Positions 53,218 through 62,707 are shown, counted from the stretch's first letter. The stretch is DNA of 64,000 bases from JAWKIJ01 sp041394325 (GCA_041394325.1 JAWKIJ010000001.1:372001-436000); one strand, 5' to 3'. Numbers and translations: made by a program. The notes: generated by a model from the letters alone, not told the origin.

Positions 53218-54568
53218 CCCTCGGACGCAGCCGGTGCCGCGCCTCGGCCTGGCGATCACGGTGGCCGTGCTGATCGCCGTGGGGTGCTCTCCGGCCAAGT
53301 CGGGAAGCGCCACCGGTCCACGATCGACGGCGCCACGGGAACGCTCCTCGACGACGTCCGCGACCGGCGGACGCCCACTCGCCCGGTACCGGGACTACCG
53401 GACGGTGAACTATTCGGAGGACTCGCACTGGCTGTGCCGGCCGGGTCGCCGGGACATCTGTGCCTCGGACCTTGACACGACCCGGATCGACGCGGACGGC
53501 ACGATGACGGTGCATCGATTCCGCGACGTGGCGAACCCACCGGTGGACTGCTTCTACGTCTACCCCACCATCTCGAAGGATCCGGGACCCCGCAGCGACT
53601 GGCACGCCTCCGACGGCGAGGAGGGCCTCGCCGCCCTCAACCAGGTGGCTCGGCTGCGGGGTCGATGCCGGATCTTCGCCCCCGTCTACCGCCAGACGAC
53701 GCTGGCAGGCCTCACCCAGGCGTTGGCCGGCCTCCCCGATTCGAGCTCGGCGGGCCCCTCGACCACCACACCCGACGACGGCTCCGAACCCTACGACGAC
53801 GTGCTCGACGCGTGGCGGAGCTACATGGCCACCGACAACGACGGCCGCGGCGTCGTGCTGATCGGCCATTCGCAGGGTTCTGCGATCCTCAGCCGGCTCC
53901 TGCGCGAGGAGATCGACCCGCACCCCGACGTCCGGGCACAACTCGTCAGCGCGTACCTCGCCGGTTGGGGTGTGGCGGTTCCCGACGGGCGGACCGTCGG
54001 GGCGGCCTTCCAGCACATCGCGGCGTGCACCCGTGTCGAGGAGGCCGGATGTGTCCTCAGCTGGTCCTCGTTCCGAGCGGACTCCCCTCCACCTCCGAAC
54101 GCGCTCTTCGGCATCCCTCGCGACGGCACCGCGGGAGTGGCCGTCTGTGTGAACCCCGCCGCGCCCGACGGCGACGGGGTCACCGGACCGGACTCCACCC
54201 CCCACTCGGTGTTTCCCGCCGTCCGTTCGCAGTCGATCCTGATGGGAGCGGCGACCGGCAGCGGACGTGCCGACACCCCACCCACGACGGAGGCGCCGAC
54301 CGTCGACAACGCATGGATCGACCCCGCCGTCGGGGTCGTCACCACCCCGTTCGTCGAGGTACCCGGTCTCGTCACCGCGAGATGCACCCGCCACGACGGC
54401 TTCGACTACCTCGCGGTGTCGGCGCACGGCACTCCCGGCCCCCGAGCGGACGACATCGTCGGCGACCTCGGACCCCAGTGGGGCCTGCACCTGTTGGACG
54501 TCAACCTCGTGATGGGCGACATCGTGGACCTCGTCGGCCACCAGAGCACCGTCTGGCTCGACGGCTGA
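53207..54568 (+). CDS. Exported DUF3089-family lipoprotein (alpha/beta hydrolase-like)
   Basis: A 453-residue protein. LAITVAVLIAVGCSPAK is a lipoprotein signal with Cys. Mature sequence matches DUF3089: NYSEDSHWLCRPGRRDICAS, PPVDCFYVYPTISKD, RCRIFAPVYRQTTLAGLTQA, the nucleophile elbow VVLIGHSQGSAILSRLLREE and GWGVAVPDGRTVGAAFQHIA. Members are alpha/beta hydrolases of unknown substrate. ATG 53207 is preferred because of the TACGGT box; a GTG at 53198 would add three residues. Frame intact. Downstream lies the LigD polymerase gene (23-bp gap). Confidence 0.83.
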   Translation: MGPDPRTQPVPRLGLAITVAVLIAVGCSPAKSGSATGPRSTAPRERSSTTSATGGRPLARYRDYRTVNYSEDSHWLCRPGRRDICASDLDTTRIDADGTMTVHRFRDVANPPVDCFYVYPTISKDPGPRSDWHASDGEEGLAALNQVARLRGRCRIFAPVYRQTTLAGLTQALAGLPDSSSAGPSTTTPDDGSEPYDDVLDAWRSYMATDNDGRGVVLIGHSQGSAILSRLLREEIDPHPDVRAQLVSAYLAGWGVAVPDGRTVGAAFQHIAACTRVEEAGCVLSWSSFRADSPPPPNALFGIPRDGTAGVAVCVNPAAPDGDGVTGPDSTPHSVFPAVRSQSILMGAATGSGRADTPPTTEAPTVDNAWIDPAVGVVTTPFVEVPGLVTARCTRHDGFDYLAVSAHGTPGPRADDIVGDLGPQWGLHLLDVNLVMGDIVDLVGHQSTVWLDG

Positions 54569-54591
54569 GCACCGAGCGGACCCGACACGAC

Positions 54592-55593
54592 GTGGGCCCC
54601 GACGAACCCCAGACACCGGGCGCCGACGAGCTCGCTGCGCTCGACGCCATCGACGGCGACGGAGTCTGGGAGGTGGCCGGCCGGTCCGTCAGGCTCACCA
54701 ATCTCGACAAGGTGCTGTTCCCGGCCCCCGCCGGGGGTTGGGGCAGGATGCAGGTCGGCCCGGCCGGAGCGGGCCTCACCAAGCGGGACATGATCCGGTA
54801 CTACGCCACCGTCGCCCCGACCATGCTGGGATACCTCCGCGGCCGCCCGCTCAACATGAACCGGTTCCCCGACGGGGTCGATCGCCCGGGCTTCTGGCAC
54901 AAGGCGGTGCCCGACCATGCCCCGGACTGGATCGACCGCTGGCGGTTCGAGCACGCCGCACCGGGCCGTACGCGCTGGTACTTCGTGGTGGAGCATCCCG
55001 CGGCCCTCGTCTGGCTCGCCAACTACGGCGTCGTCGAGTTTCACGCGTGGACCTCCACCTGCACCGCGCCCGAGGAGCCGTCGTGGGCGCTGATCGACCT
55101 CGACCCCGGCGCCTCGACGACCTTCGACGAACTGCTCGTCCTCGCGCGCCTGCACCGGAGTGCACTCGATCACCTCGGGATTCGGGCACAACCGAAGGTG
55201 ACGGGTCGGCGCGGTATCCAGATCTGGATTCCGGTTCGTCGGGGCTACACGTTCGACGAGACGAGGTCATGGGTCGAGACGCTGTCTCGAGCGGTGGGAG
55301 CAGTGGTACCCGACCTGGTGTCGTGGTCGTGGAACACGGCGGACCGTGGTGGTCGGGCCCGTCTCGACTTCACCCAGAACGCGCAGAACAAGACGCTGGT
55401 GTCCCCGTACTCCCTGCGAGCCGCGCCCGGCGCCCCCGCGTCGGTACCGATCACCTGGGACGAGCTCGACGACGAGGCGCTCACACCCGATCGCTGGCGT
55501 CTCGGCGACGTGGTCGAGCGCCTCCACGAGGTCGGAGATCTCTTCGCGCACCTTCTCGAACCCGACGCCGCCCAGGAGCTGCCCACACTCTGA
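54592..55593 (+). CDS. LigD-type primase/polymerase (non-homologous end joining)
   Basis: A 333-residue stand-alone LigD POL domain that adds nucleotides at broken DNA ends. SVRLTNLDKVLFPAPAGG and LTKRDMIRYYATVAP start the fold, GRPLNMNRFPDGVDRPGFWH follows, PSWALIDLDPGASTTFDEL carries the metal-binding Asp pair, KVTGRRGIQIWIPV the dNTP site and GRARLDFTQNAQNKTLVSPY the third Asp. In mycobacteria this is one domain of a larger LigD; here it is separate, 42 bp upstream of ku. GTG 54592 is the assigned start. The phosphoesterase domain was not seen in the window. Confidence 0.92.
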   Translation: MGPDEPQTPGADELAALDAIDGDGVWEVAGRSVRLTNLDKVLFPAPAGGWGRMQVGPAGAGLTKRDMIRYYATVAPTMLGYLRGRPLNMNRFPDGVDRPGFWHKAVPDHAPDWIDRWRFEHAAPGRTRWYFVVEHPAALVWLANYGVVEFHAWTSTCTAPEEPSWALIDLDPGASTTFDELLVLARLHRSALDHLGIRAQPKVTGRRGIQIWIPVRRGYTFDETRSWVETLSRAVGAVVPDLVSWSWNTADRGGRARLDFTQNAQNKTLVSPYSLRAAPGAPASVPITWDELDDEALTPDRWRLGDVVERLHEVGDLFAHLLEPDAAQELPTL

Positions 55594-55623
55594 GTCCGGC
55601 GGCCCTCCGGGCCAGGGCCCCGG

Positions 55624-55629
55624 TAGCCT
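55624..55629 (+). promoter_or_regulatory. Putative leaderless -10 box (TAGCCT)
   Basis: TAGCCT is followed by 6 nt and ATG 55636 of ku. Confidence 0.5.
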
Positions 55630-55635
55630 TCCCAC

Positions 55636-56466
55636 ATGCCCCGCGCGGTGTGGTCCGGTTCGATCGCCTTCGGCCTCGTCAGCATCGACGTGCGCGCGCA
55701 CAGCGCGGTGAGCGACCACGAAGTCCACTTCCACCAGGTCGATGCGCAAGGCTCCCGGATCCGATACCGCAAGGTGTCCGACACGACCGGTGAGGAGGTC
55801 GACAAGGACGACATCCGACTCGCCTACGAGCTCACCAAGGGCAACTACGTCACCTTCGAGCGCGACGAGATCAACGACCTGCGCCCCTCCATGACCCGAA
55901 GGATCGAGGTGGTCGACTTCGTCGAACTCGACGAGATCGATCCCATCTTCTACAACCGCACCTATTGGCTGGCCCCCGCCACCGAGGCCGCGGGCAGACC
56001 GTACCGCCTGCTCGCCGCGGCGATGCTCGCCGAAGGCAAGGTCGGGATCGGCACGGTGGTCATGCGCAACAAGGAGTACCTCGCGGCGATCCGCCCGTTC
56101 GAAGGCCGACTCGCCCTTTCCACCATGCGCTTCGCCGACGAACTGGTCGACGTCGACGAATTGGTCGACGCTCCGAGCGGCGAGGGCGCGCCGGCCGAAC
56201 GCGAGCTGGAGATGGCGACGAGCATCATCGACTCGCTGACCGTCGCGTGGGATCCGTTGCGCTACCACGACACCTACACCGCCGAACTCCGGCGGCTGAT
56301 CGAGGAGAAGGCACGCGGAGGGATCATCGCGATCGAGGCGCCGCCCGAGGTGTCGAACAACGTCGCCGATCTCATGGCTGCGCTCGAGGCGAGCGTCGAG
56401 TCGGCCAAGCGCAAGCGCGCCGAAGCGGCCGTGACCGGTCCGGTGCCCGCGGCCGAGTCGGCCTGA
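55636..56466 (+). CDS. ku: DNA end-binding protein Ku
   Basis: A 276-residue prokaryotic Ku. MPRAVWSGSIAFGLVSIDVR is the diagnostic start. HFHQVDAQGSRIRYRKVSD and the core DFVELDEIDPIFYNRTYWLA and GKVGIGTVVMRNKEYLAAIR follow. The C-terminus has PPEVSNNVADLMAALEASVE and a short basic tail. It forms a ring on DNA ends and recruits LigD. It ends 4 bp before the convergent ligase gene, so the three repair genes are clustered but not all on one transcript. Confidence 0.95.
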   Translation: MPRAVWSGSIAFGLVSIDVRAHSAVSDHEVHFHQVDAQGSRIRYRKVSDTTGEEVDKDDIRLAYELTKGNYVTFERDEINDLRPSMTRRIEVVDFVELDEIDPIFYNRTYWLAPATEAAGRPYRLLAAAMLAEGKVGIGTVVMRNKEYLAAIRPFEGRLALSTMRFADELVDVDELVDAPSGEGAPAERELEMATSIIDSLTVAWDPLRYHDTYTAELRRLIEEKARGGIIAIEAPPEVSNNVADLMAALEASVESAKRKRAEAAVTGPVPAAESA

Positions 56467-56470
56467 TCCC

Positions 56471-57538
56471 TCAAGCAGGGGAATGCGGGTGCGACACCAG
56501 CGACCGGAGCGCCACGTGGGGACGCAACCCCAGGTACACGGGATGGCGAAGACGGCCAGACGGACTCCACTCGGCGAAGCGGACCGCGACGACGAACGCC
56601 GGCTCCACCCAGTGCACCCCCGTCCGTTGCGAATCGAGCGGGGCCAGCGGCGACGCGGGTACCGCATCGGCCAGGGCGGCTCCCAGTACGAGGAGTTCCC
56701 TCGCACCCATGCCGGTGCCCACCTTGCCGCAGAAACGCCACCCGGGAGCGGCGCCGCGATCGGGTAGGGCCAACAACAGCGCTCCGATCGACCCCTCCCG
56801 TGCACCCGACCCCTCGGTCCATCCGACGACGGCGGCGTCCACCTCGTCGGTGAACTTCGTCTTTCGCCAGTGCTCGGACCGCGCCCCCGGCCGGTACGTG
56901 CTGTCGCGACGCTTCGCGACCACGCCTTCGAGGCCGCGCTCCCGGCAGACCTCCACCATCGCCGTCTCGTCGTAGGAGACCGGCGGGATCAACACCCGCC
57001 CTCCGATACCGTCGAGCGCGCCGAGCAGCGCGCGACGACGGTCGTAGGGAAGGTCGAGCACCGAACCGACGGGGGTCCAGAGGACGTCGAATACGACGAA
57101 AACGACCGGGGCCACGACCGCAAGTGCCGCGGCCTCCATGGGATCGACCACCCCCATCCGCTCCTGGAGCGCCGCGAAGTCGGGCCGGCCCGCTTCGTCG
57201 AAGCGCACGATCTCCCCGTCGAGGACCAGCGGGGACGCGGGTTCGGCGAGCGGGGCGTCCGCCGGGCCCTCCGGATCGGCGACGAGGCGCACCACACCCA
57301 GTTCGGACAGTTCGGGATACCCCACGGTCACGTCGTTGCCGCTGCGGGCGACGAGGCGGACCGTTCCTCCCGCTATGTGCGCGAGCGCACGCATCCCGTC
57401 CCACTTCACCTCGTAGGCCCATTCCCCGCGACGGCGACCCACCGGGCCCGCCACGGCGTTCATCGGACGGAGTGCCCGGGGAGTGGTCACCATCGGCACA
57501 GGAGGAACCGGCACGGTGGCCCGCTCACAACCACCCAC
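56471..57538 (-). CDS. ATP-dependent DNA ligase (LigD ligase domain type)
   Basis: A 355-residue protein. The adenylated Lys45 lies in YEVKWDGMRALAHI (motif I, KxDG). LVLDGEIVRFDEAGRPDFAA is motif III, LEGVVAKRRDSTYRPGARSE motif IV, and WRKTKFTDEVDAAVVGWTEG motif V followed by the OB fold (RHPVYLGLRPHVALRSL). With Ku and the polymerase it completes a split LigD system. An alternative ATG at 57493 gives 340 residues and avoids the 14-bp overlap with corA; the choice is open. Confidence 0.9.
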   Translation of the reverse strand: MGGCERATVPVPPVPMVTTPRALRPMNAVAGPVGRRRGEWAYEVKWDGMRALAHIAGGTVRLVARSGNDVTVGYPELSELGVVRLVADPEGPADAPLAEPASPLVLDGEIVRFDEAGRPDFAALQERMGVVDPMEAAALAVVAPVVFVVFDVLWTPVGSVLDLPYDRRRALLGALDGIGGRVLIPPVSYDETAMVEVCRERGLEGVVAKRRDSTYRPGARSEHWRKTKFTDEVDAAVVGWTEGSGAREGSIGALLLALPDRGAAPGWRFCGKVGTGMGARELLVLGAALADAVPASPLAPLDSQRTGVHWVEPAFVVAVRFAEWSPSGRLRHPVYLGLRPHVALRSLVSHPHSPA

Positions 57539-58505
57539 GCTGTTTGAAGTTGCGGTAGAGGAGGAAGCACACGGCCGCGATCACCCCCACGATGAGGGGA
57601 TAGCCCCACCGCCAACGGAGCTCGGGCATGTGCTCGAAGTTCATGCCGTAGAGCCCGGCGACGGCGGTCGGTACCGAGATGATCGCCACCCATGCCGACA
57701 TCTTCCGCATGTCCTCGTTCTGACGCATCGCCACCTGTGCGAGGTTCGCGTCGAGCGCGCCCGACAGGAGTTGGTCGAGGGCGTCGAGCCGGTTGCTGCA
57801 ACGATGCAGATGATCCACGACGTCACGGAAGTAGGGCTGGAGGCCGGGGTCGAACCCTGGGATCGGCGTGCTCATCAGCGTCTGCAACGGGTCGAAGAGC
57901 GGCACCGCCGCCAGTCGGAACTCGAGGATCTCGCGCTTGAGAGTGAAGATCCGTTGGGCGTGTGATGCACTCGGGCCGCGGAACACCGCGGCGAGAGCCT
58001 GGTCGACCTCGCCCTCGACCTGGGACAGCACCTCCAGGAACTCGTCGACCACCTGGTCGGAGATCTCGTGGACCACCACGCCGACCCCTCCGGCGAGGCG
58101 ATCCGGGTCGGCCTCGAGCCGCGCCCGCGCGCCGCTGGCCCTCCCCGCCTCACCGTGGCGCACCGTGATCACGAAGCGCTCGCCGGCGAAGATCATCACC
58201 TCACCGATCTCGACCACTTCGATGCTGTCGACGAACCGCACCGTCTTGAGGACGACGAAGACGGAGTCGCCGAAGTGCTCGGCCTTGGGCCGCTGGTGGG
58301 CACGGACCGCATCCTCGACGGCAAGCGGATGGAGCCCGAAGAGGCCGGCGACCTCGTCGATCTCCTCGGCGGATGGTTCCATCAGGCCGATCCACACGAA
58401 GGACGCCGCATCGTCGGATGCGGACAACGCGGCGGCGACCTCCCCGAGGGTGCACCGTGGCATCGTCCGCCGACCCCTCTCGTAGACAGCGCAGTCGACG
58501 ATCAC
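57525..58505 (-). CDS. corA: CorA-type magnesium/cobalt transporter
   Basis: A 326-residue protein. The cytoplasmic domain ends with helices around QNEDMRKMSAWVAII. The pore signature GMN at 287-289 sits in AVAGLYGMNFEHMPEL, followed by the second helix YPLIVGVIAAVCFLLYRN. Both conserved C-terminal helices are present, and length is typical of CorA. GTG 58505 has TAGCGT 7 nt upstream. It overlaps the ligase start by up to 14 bp, though that pairing is probably accidental. Confidence 0.9.
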   Translation of the reverse strand: MIVDCAVYERGRRTMPRCTLGEVAAALSASDDAASFVWIGLMEPSAEEIDEVAGLFGLHPLAVEDAVRAHQRPKAEHFGDSVFVVLKTVRFVDSIEVVEIGEVMIFAGERFVITVRHGEAGRASGARARLEADPDRLAGGVGVVVHEISDQVVDEFLEVLSQVEGEVDQALAAVFRGPSASHAQRIFTLKREILEFRLAAVPLFDPLQTLMSTPIPGFDPGLQPYFRDVVDHLHRCSNRLDALDQLLSGALDANLAQVAMRQNEDMRKMSAWVAIISVPTAVAGLYGMNFEHMPELRWRWGYPLIVGVIAAVCFLLYRNFKQRGWL

Positions 58506-58512
58506 GGTGGCG

Positions 58513-58518
58513 ACGCTA
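58513..58518 (-). promoter_or_regulatory. Putative leaderless -10 box (TAGCGT)
   Basis: On the minus strand TAGCGT is followed by 7 nt and GTG 58505 of corA. Confidence 0.55.
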
Positions 58519-58541
58519 CCGCCGGAGTCGCACGCGGTGAC

Positions 58542-60506
58542 CTAACCGGAGTCGTCATCACCGGTGATGGCCGGACAACCCGAGTACACCGCGACGATCC
58601 GACCGGCGATCGCCGCCCTGACGTCGGATCGTGCGAGCGTGGGCATCTGCGATATCCGAACCGATCCGTGCCTCGCGAAGCCCGCTCGGAGTTCGGCCGC
58701 GAGATCGGGCCGGGCCGCGTCGAGCGTGTCGGCGTCCGCCGGCCGTCCGTCCGATCTCGCCGAACCGGCCAACCACGAGAACCACGACTCACCCACTCCG
58801 ACGAGGCGGTCCAGCTCCGACGGTGTGGCCGCGGCGAGCAAGGGGAACCTGGTCACCACGTCGTCCAGCAAACACGGGTCCGACGACAGGCCGGCGACGG
58901 CGAGCTCCGTCCGCCCCAGCAACTCACCCGGTGTTGTCGTGGTGGTGGGCGTCGTGACCGTGGTCGTGGGCTCGGCCCGAGGTCGGGTGCGGAAGTGCGT
59001 CGACCGGCGTGCGACCTTCGGTCCGAGGGTCTGCCAGATTCGCTCCGCCACGATTCGGGCACCCGCCTCGTTCGTATGTCCCCCGTCGAGGTACACCTCC
59101 CCGTGTCGCGCCAACGCGCCGCTGATGTCGATGGTCGGGGGTCCGACCATGCGGGCGGTCCGTCGATAGAGCGCCCCGCCCACCAACAGCGGTTGCCAAT
59201 AGAAGACGGGTTCGATGCCGCGGCGACGTGCGATCGACTCGGTGATCGCACGTCCTCGGCGATACACGTCGGCCGCATGCACGCCGTCCTCTTCGGTGGT
59301 CTCGTAGATGCCCTGGTTCGCCGGCGCGCCGGCATCGGGGGCGAACACGCCCTTCACCCACGCGGCGAGCTTGTTCAACGCTGTGACTCACATAGGCGCG
59401 CCATGCACGGGCCGCCTCGTTCTCCGGGACCACCGTGTCGGCCTTCGGAACCGAATGGAACAGCGCCTCCGCGTACGCGTTGGCCAGCGTGTGGGTCGGC
59501 ACCCCCTTCGCGAACAGGGTCTGCGCGTTGATCTCGTTCGCACCGTCGTAGAACACCGCAAGATCCGGCCGCTCCACCGCGGAGAGCTGCTCGAACAGGA
59601 TCATCTCCTGGAAATGGGTCCACCGCGCTGACCGAAGTTCCGGACGACGATCGGCGTCCCCGCCTTCTCCGCGAGACGCCCGAGATACGACGCAATCGTG
59701 TACCCGTCACGCTGCGCCTCACCCCACGTCGTCGAACCACCGAACATCCACACGACCGGCGCCCTCGACACGTCGAGCCCCGCCGGCCGATACGTCCGCC
59801 GCTCCCAACCCGTCAGGTTCACCCACTTCCCGTGAAACGCAGGCCGATACTCCGTGAACGGCCAATAGCCGCCCGGAGTCAACTGCATCTCCCGGAACAA
59901 CTCGGCACGCCACGGCGCGTTCGCCATCGCCGGAAGATCCTGCCGAGGATCGTGCACCGTCTTGGTACTGCCCGTGAGATTCACCGCATCGCGCACCACG
60001 ACCGGCTTCGCCGGCCAGACCCGCTCGACCCCCAGACCCACGAGCAGATCGAGGACCAGCAAAACCGAAACGACGCCGACGAGCCGGGTGAGGCGAACCA
60101 CCGCCCGCGGCGGCCGGAGCCTCCGCTCGTTTCGATCCGGGTGTTGGTGCTCGGGCCCCTCCGTCACGAAGGCTCGGTCCGAGCGGGGATCGGCCCGTCG
60201 CGCCGTCGCCCAGCCGCCACGGGCCCGTCGCGTCGTGACCGGATCCCGACGCACCAGACGACGCGGAATGCCCCACACCGCCACAACCGCCCCGACGAGG
60301 CCGAATCCCAGCCACGACACCACCTCGCCCGACAGGCGACCGAGCGCTCCGACGACGTCGACTCCGATCGACGCGAGGGCGACCGCCACGCCCACCGCGC
60401 CGAGGACCACCGACCCGCGAACCACTCCACCGTGTGCGAACAGCACGGCGGCGACAGCCCCGCCGACCAGGATCGTCGGCCACGGAACCCACCGCGCACG
60501 CGTCAT
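58542..60506 (-). CDS. SGNH-hydrolase-type membrane protein, copy 1 of array, two frame breaks
   Basis: About 655 residues after repair near 59622 (one C) and 59380 (one CG). N-terminal hydrophobic segments include PWPTILVGGAVAAVLFAHGG and VVSVLLVLDLLVGLGVERVW. The exported domain has SGNH block I in VVWMFGGSTTWGEAQ, block III in LAVFYDGANEINAQ and block V in YLDGGHTNEAGARIVAERIW (D-x-x-H). A Thr-rich linker and a variable C-terminal domain follow. Relatives modify exopolysaccharides, for example acetyl transfer. The DNA from 59190 to 60057 is almost identical to copy 2. ATG 60506 overlaps the stop of copy 2 by one base. Confidence 0.82.
59190..60057. repeat. Direct repeat block, copy 1
   Basis: 868 bp nearly identical to 61169-62042 (874 bp). 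The differences I counted are two substitutions plus one near the edge and three deletions in this copy: CG at 59380, C near 59622, and an in-frame triplet near 59840. Confidence 0.9.
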
Positions 60507-62493
60507 CAGCCACCGGCTCCGGCTGTGCATCGCCGATCCATGGCGTCCATACCGGCCTTGATCGCCGCGGCGACATCGGGCCTCGACACCACCGGCAGGT
60601 CACCCGGACCAACCGATCCCCGCTCGGAGAACACGTCCCGGATCCCCGTCGCAACGTCGTGCTGGATCGACCGGAGGATCTCAGCGCTCGCAGTGTCGCC
60701 CTCGCGTCCCACCGTGTGGCCGAGTTGCACCACGAGCGACTCCTCCATCCGCCCGAGACGGTCGGCCTCGGAGACGGTGCCGACGCGCAGGGTGGATCCC
60801 CATTCCCGTATCTTCCGCACCAGGCACGCGTCCGCGTCGAGACCGGCGACGGCCGACTCCAGCCGCCTCAACAGGTCACCTGGCGTCGTGGTCGTGGCGA
60901 CCGTGGTCGTCGTGGTGGTCGTGGTCGTGGTCGTGGTGGTCGTGGTCGTCGACGACCGTCGCGGGTGGACCCCGAGCCGCTCCGCGAAGCGGGCGACCTT
61001 CGGGCCGAGCGTCCGCCAGATCCGTGAGGCGACGATCCGCGCACCCTTCTCGTTGTGGTGTCCTCCGTCGACGAACACGTCCAGGTGGTCGAACAACGCG
61101 TCGCTGATGTCGATGGTGGGGCGATCGATCAACCGTGCCGTGCGGCGGTACACGTCGTTTCTCAGAATCGGTTGCCAATAGAAGACGGGTTCGATGCCGC
61201 GGCGACGTGCGATCGACTCGGTGATCGCACGTCCTCGGCGATACACGTCGGCCGCATGCACGCCGTCCTCTTCGGTGGTCTCGTAGATGCCCTGGTTCGC
61301 CGACGCGCCGGCATCGGGGGCGAACACGCCCTTCACCCACGCGGCGAGCTTGTTCAACGCGCTGTGACTCACATAGACGCGCCATGCACGGGCCGCCTCG
61401 TTCTCCGGGACCACCGTGTCGGCCTTCGGAACCGAATGGAACAGCGCCTCCGCGTACGCGTTGGCCAGCGTGTGGGTCGGCACCCCCTTCGCGAACAGGG
61501 TCTGCGCGTTGATCTCGTTCGCACCGTCGTAGAACACCGCAAGATCCGGCCGCTCCACCGCGGAGAGCTGCTCGAACAGGATCATCTCCTGGAAATGGGT
61601 CCACCCGCGCTGACCGAAGTTCCGGACGACGATCGGCGTCCCCGCCTTCTCCGCGAGACGCCCGAGATACGACGCAATCGTGTACCCGTCACGCTGCGCC
61701 TCACCCCACGTCGTCGAACCACCGAACATCCACACGACCGGCGCCCTCGACACGTCGAGCCCCGCCGGCCGATACGTCCGCCGCTCCCAACCCGTCAGGT
61801 TCACCCACTTCCCGTGAAACGCGGCAGGCCGATACTCCGTGAACGGCCAATAGCCGCCCGGAGTCAACTGCATCTCCCGGAACAACTCGGCACGCCACGG
61901 CGCGTTCGCCATCGCCGGAAGATCCTGCCGAGGATCGTGCACCGTCTTGGTACTGCCCGTGAGATTCACCGCATCGCGCACCACGACCGGCTTCGCCGGC
62001 CAGACCCGCTCGACCCCCAGACCCACGAGCAGATTGAGGACCGCAAGCGCCGTGACGATACCGAGCGTCCGGATCGAACCGGCGAGGAGGCCTCGCCTCG
62101 TCGCTCGCGGTACCGCGCTCTGAACGCCGCGACGCCAACCCGAGTCCTCCCAGGCGAACGAGCGCTCCGGAACGGCGGGGCCATCAAGCGTCGCGGTCCA
62201 CCCGGGACGGCCCTCGCCGAGGTGAGCGGATCGCGACCGGTCGCCCGCCGCGGTAGGCCGGCGACCGCGACCAGCAACGCCATCAGCCCGAAACCGACCG
62301 CGGAGACGAGGCGGGCCACATGTGCCCCGAGGAGACGGCCGATGTCGACACCGCGCTGAGCGAAGCCGACCACGACACCGACGAGGACCACGACGGCGGA
62401 CCCTCCCAGGGCCGCGCCGTACGCGAACATCCTGGAAGCGAGCAGGCCGCCGACGAGGACCACCCACCATGGGACCCGTCCCCGATCGGCCAT
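60506..62493 (-). CDS. SGNH-hydrolase-type membrane protein, copy 2 of array, one frame break
   Basis: About 662 residues after one base is restored near 62215. Starts MADRGRVPWWVVLVGGLLAS with several membrane helices. The exported domain keeps VVWMFGGSTTWGEAQ, FYDGANEINAQTLFAKG and FVDGGHHNEKGARIVASRIW, so the SGNH Ser, Asn and Asp/His are all present. It is followed by a Thr tract of about 16 residues and a distinct C-terminal region (DACLVRKIREWGSTLRVGTV). The central exported domain matches copy 1 almost exactly while the N- and C-terminal parts differ, a pattern of duplication or gene conversion. Starts 37 bp after the DUF5989-like gene. Confidence 0.85.
60885..60955 (-). repeat. Thr-coding microsatellite in copy 2 linker
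   Basis: Runs of GTGGTC/GTCGTG on the plus strand encode an almost pure Thr tract. The equivalent linkers of copies 1 and 3 are shorter and mixed, so the length is variable. Confidence 0.75.
61169..62042. repeat. Direct repeat block, copy 2
   Basis: 874 bp matching 59190-60057. It starts inside the EPVFYWQP coding segment and ends in the helix before the exported domain, so it covers the core catalytic part only. Confidence 0.9.
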
Positions 62494-62530
62494 CAACGGG
62501 GGTTCCTGCAGGTCGTGGGCGACTCCGGAC

Positions 62531-62707
62531 TCAGATGAGGGTGTACACGGCGGCGGGCACCGCGAGATGGGTCGTCGTCACCAGAAGGCCGACGAACAGC
62601 ATCGCGATCACCAACGGCAACATCCAGGGCGCGCCGTTGACCCTCGAGTACGCCCACAGGTCACCCACCAGCCGGATCGCGTGTTTTGCTCGCAGCCCGG
62701 GGTGCAT
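62531..62707 (-). CDS. 58-residue membrane protein, DUF5989-like
   Basis: From ATG 62707 the protein begins MHPGLRAKHAIRLVGDLWAY, has SRVNGAPWMLPLVIAMLFVG and ends LLVTTTHLAVPAAVYTLI. This is one membrane helix with a charged N-terminus and the WxLP...YTL(I/F) ending typical of DUF5989 proteins, which are often encoded beside SGNH-type genes in exopolysaccharide clusters. It sits in the minus-strand array, 41 bp after copy 3 and 37 bp before copy 2. A small partner of a membrane transferase is plausible but unproven. Confidence 0.75.
   Translation of the reverse strand: MHPGLRAKHAIRLVGDLWAYSRVNGAPWMLPLVIAMLFVGLLVTTTHLAVPAAVYTLI

Noticed and set aside
60885..60955. GTGGTC-rich tract considered as a regulatory repeat
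   Set aside because: It encodes the Thr linker of the SGNH protein and matches linkers in the two paralogues.
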